Below, piece by piece: positions 4,431-5,881 of a stretch of DNA of 5,881 nt. The notes under the pieces were generated by a model. That model had not been told where the DNA came from. It did no database searches and saw only the letters and a list, made by a program, of their open reading frames with translations. Position numbers and translations under genes: made by a program. The DNA lies in NCBI GenBank assembly GCA_021827445.1, contig JAKAVW010000132.1, positions 2,053-7,933 on the forward strand, written 5' to 3'. Source of the stretch: Pseudomonadota bacterium (lineage in GTDB: Bacteria; Pseudomonadota; Gammaproteobacteria; Acidithiobacillales; Acidithiobacillaceae). How positions within the stretch are numbered: position 1 is the first letter of the stretch; each line of letters begins with the position of its first letter.

Positions 4431-5881
4431 CCGGGAGACATCCCACTTTTCCATGTCGGCGCAGGCCATTCGCCGGCCGCAGCAGGCTTGCCGACAGAAG
4501 GCCATGCTGGAGATCGCGCATCATTCCCGGCATGGCCTGCCGGCCGAAGGTCTGCGGCCAGTGGATTTGCAGCCGGCCAAGGGCTTGCAGCCGGCAGAGG
4601 TTGCGCCTCCGCAGGGGGATGGCTCCCCGCAGGGGGTTGCGCCCCTGCAAGGGGTTGCGCCCCCGCAGGGGCTTGAACCACCCAGGACGGTATGAGGTTC
4701 ACTTCGGAAAAGGGTATGCCGATCAATCGCGGCTCGGGTACGGGCGGAAACTCCATGGTTTCCCAATCGGCGCGTGGAGCGGCATTCAGCCGGTAGCGGT
4801 CCAGCCCGTGTATCGCCGCCCGTACCGGCTGCGGCAGGCTGTCCAGATTGGCCAGCATCGCATCCATCAGGCCATTGAGATACAACGTTTCATGCGCTCG
4901 GGTACAGGCCACATAGAGCAAGCGCCAGACTTCCGGAGAAACATTGGAAAAAACGGGTCGCTCCCCGGTTTCCTCATCAATCTCGAACGGTTTTTGCGCA
5001 CCGCCGTCCAGCATCACATGAGAAAATTCCAGACCCTTGGAACGGTGCATGGTGGACAAGGTATAGTCGGCCCCGGCCTGGAACGAGGTCGAACGCAACA
5101 GGCCGATCTCCCGCTGCATCATGCCATGTTGAGTCGCCACCATGCCCACCAGAAACGCCAGCCCTTGCCCTTCCCGCGTCTCGGTAAATCTTTGCAGCTC
5201 CTGAAAATCGTCGAAAAAGCGCAGGTCCGGATGCGGCGTGAATTCCTGACGATAGAGCTTGCAACAGGCATCCAGAAAATCCGCGATTTCTCCCGCCTGA
5301 TCGCCCGCCATATATACTTTGTCTCCCCGGTCCAGTCCACGCAAGGCGGCAGTAACCAATGCGGCGTTACCGCGAAACAGATAGGCCGTGGGTTTCCGGT
5401 TCATGCCTGTTTCGCTGCCCATGCCGGGGTGCAACCCTTTCTCCACGCGGGAATCATAGTTGCCCAGGCCCCGCAAAAAGGCCCGGAACTCCACCGGCGT
5501 CTGCTCCCTTTCGTAGAGCGCCGTCAGAAAGACGTTGCCGGCGTCCGCCACGCCCTGCCCGAAACGATAGGAAGACTGTAACGGCAAGACGCGGGTCTCC
5601 GGATAGCGCTGTTTCAATTCCTGCATGGCGTCCACCGCGCCCCGCCAGCCGTAGATGCTTTGATGGGTGTCTCCAATGAATACGAGCTGGGCGTGTGACT
5701 GGTTCAATACCCCTTCCATCATCGGCATCGAGGCATCCTGCGCCTCATCGAACAGGATGTGATCGGCGGGAATGACCGGCTTGCCCATCGACCAGATTTT
5801 CAGGTACGCATCATGGGTGACGGGCGCGTTTCCACCGGGGTCCAGCATCTTCTGAAAAATATCGTTGGCGACTTCTTGCGC
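4427..5881 (-). CDS. UvrD/FBH1-like superfamily 1 DNA helicase, C-terminal part (5' end outside window)
   Basis: ATP-dependent DNA helicase of the UvrD/Rep superfamily. The frame is open to the right edge, so the N-terminus with Walker A is missing; 484 residues are visible. Numbering from the first visible residue: motif II DEAQDAS 45-51, motif III GDTHQSIYGWRGA 70-82, motif IV QSSYRFG 102-108, motif V STMHRSKGLEF 276-286, motif VI LYVACTRAHETLYL 322-335. The THDAYLKIW stretch at 22-30 before motif II recalls the FBH1-like branch. After about residue 400 the fold ends and a Pro/Ala-rich tail begins; residues 403-441 are a hexapeptide array (QPLAGA, QPPAGS, HPPAEA) encoded by DNA repeats also found elsewhere in the window. 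The stop overlaps the next start as ATGA, implying coupling to the SF2 helicase. The helicase call is secure. A role in conjugation, repair or defence is inference from neighbours only. Confidence 0.93.
   Translation of the reverse strand, partial: AQEVANDIFQKMLDPGGNAPVTHDAYLKIWSMGKPVIPADHILFDEAQDASMPMMEGVLNQSHAQLVFIGDTHQSIYGWRGAVDAMQELKQRYPETRVLPLQSSYRFGQGVADAGNVFLTALYEREQTPVEFRAFLRGLGNYDSRVEKGLHPGMGSETGMNRKPTAYLFRGNAALVTAALRGLDRGDKVYMAGDQAGEIADFLDACCKLYRQEFTPHPDLRFFDDFQELQRFTETREGQGLAFLVGMVATQHGMMQREIGLLRSTSFQAGADYTLSTMHRSKGLEFSHVMLDGGAQKPFEIDEETGERPVFSNVSPEVWRLLYVACTRAHETLYLNGLMDAMLANLDSLPQPVRAAIHGLDRYRLNAAPRADWETMEFPPVPEPRLIGIPFSEVNLIPSWVVQAPAGAQPLAGAQPPAGSHPPAEAQPLPAASPWPAANPLAADLRPAGHAGNDARSPAWPSVGKPAAAGEWPAPTWKSGMSPG
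4559..4675. repeat. Repeat array, 18-nt period, encoding the tail of the UvrD-like helicase
   Basis: GCAGGG-type cores start at 4611, 4629, 4647 and 4665, each 18 nt apart, with degenerate units (TTGCAGCCGGC) continuing to 4559. Bases 4622-4635 are an exact module, in opposite orientation to the array at 4125-4210. Hexapeptides of the form QPPAGS/QPLAGA result. Confidence 0.92.

Noticed and set aside
4431..4443. GGGA-TGTC-TCCC hairpin just before the SF2 helicase start
   Set aside because: A 4-bp stem within coding sequence; too short to support a regulatory claim.
4532..5581. Plus-strand open frame of 349 codons opposite the UvrD-like gene
   Set aside because: It lies antisense to a helicase with all visible motifs intact, gives no recognisable protein, and is typical of shadow frames in GC-rich DNA.
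1..5881. Insertion sequences, tRNA, rRNA, attachment sites or origins
   Set aside because: No transposase, no terminal inverted repeats, no cloverleaf or rRNA-like sequence and no iteron or oriT nick pattern was seen; the short modules do not encode anything of their own.

Overview
This is a GC-rich window whose credible genes all lie on the minus strand, so transcription runs from the right edge to the left. The content points to a proteobacterial conjugative element (plasmid or ICE) with an IncI/Dot-Icm type (MPF-I) type IV secretion system. Three consecutive small or partial genes look like IcmC/DotE, IcmD/DotP and the N-terminus of the IcmB/DotO (TraU) ATPase. I cannot name the genus; a gammaproteobacterium or an Acidithiobacillia member would fit, but this is a guess.

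Layout in transcription order: (1) 5881-4427, the C-terminal two thirds of a UvrD/FBH1-like superfamily 1 helicase that runs off the right edge; (2) 4430-2055, a 791-residue DEAH-box superfamily 2 helicase; (3) 2058-1585, an unrecognised tryptophan-rich protein of 157 residues; (4) 1597-1052, an IcmC/DotE-like four-helix membrane protein; (5) 886-479, an IcmD/DotP-like protein with a signal peptide; (6) 342-1, the start of an IcmB/DotO-like ATPase running off the left edge. Genes 1-2 and 2-3 share ATGA stop/start overlaps and genes 3-4 overlap by 13 nt, so the first four look translationally coupled. The two gaps (887-1051 and 343-478) hold repeats and, upstream of icmD, a hairpin followed by a U-run. 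The order C-D-B matches the Legionella icmG-C-D-J-B block with icmJ missing.

The most unusual property is a set of short GC-rich repeat modules spread through genes and gaps. One 14-mer (CCCCTGCGGGGAGC, with a 4-bp stem and 3-nt loop) occurs exactly six times counting both strands, plus variants. It forms tandem arrays with a period of 18 or 15 nt inside coding regions but 16 nt in the noncoding gap. It is read as SPQG-type peptides inside the core of the SF2 helicase and, in the opposite orientation, as PPAGS-type peptides in the tail of the UvrD-like helicase. A second module family (core about CTTGCCGACCGCAG) does the same in the 157-residue protein and at two other points of the SF2 helicase. 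A 35-bp exact repeat links the icmD-icmB gap with the coding tail of the UvrD-like gene. This resembles in principle the in-frame palindromic elements of Rickettsia, although the sequence family here is not one I recognise.

Functionally, the icm-like genes would build part of the inner-membrane conjugation machine, and the two helicases would plausibly act on the element's DNA. The helicase role is inferred only from co-transcription.
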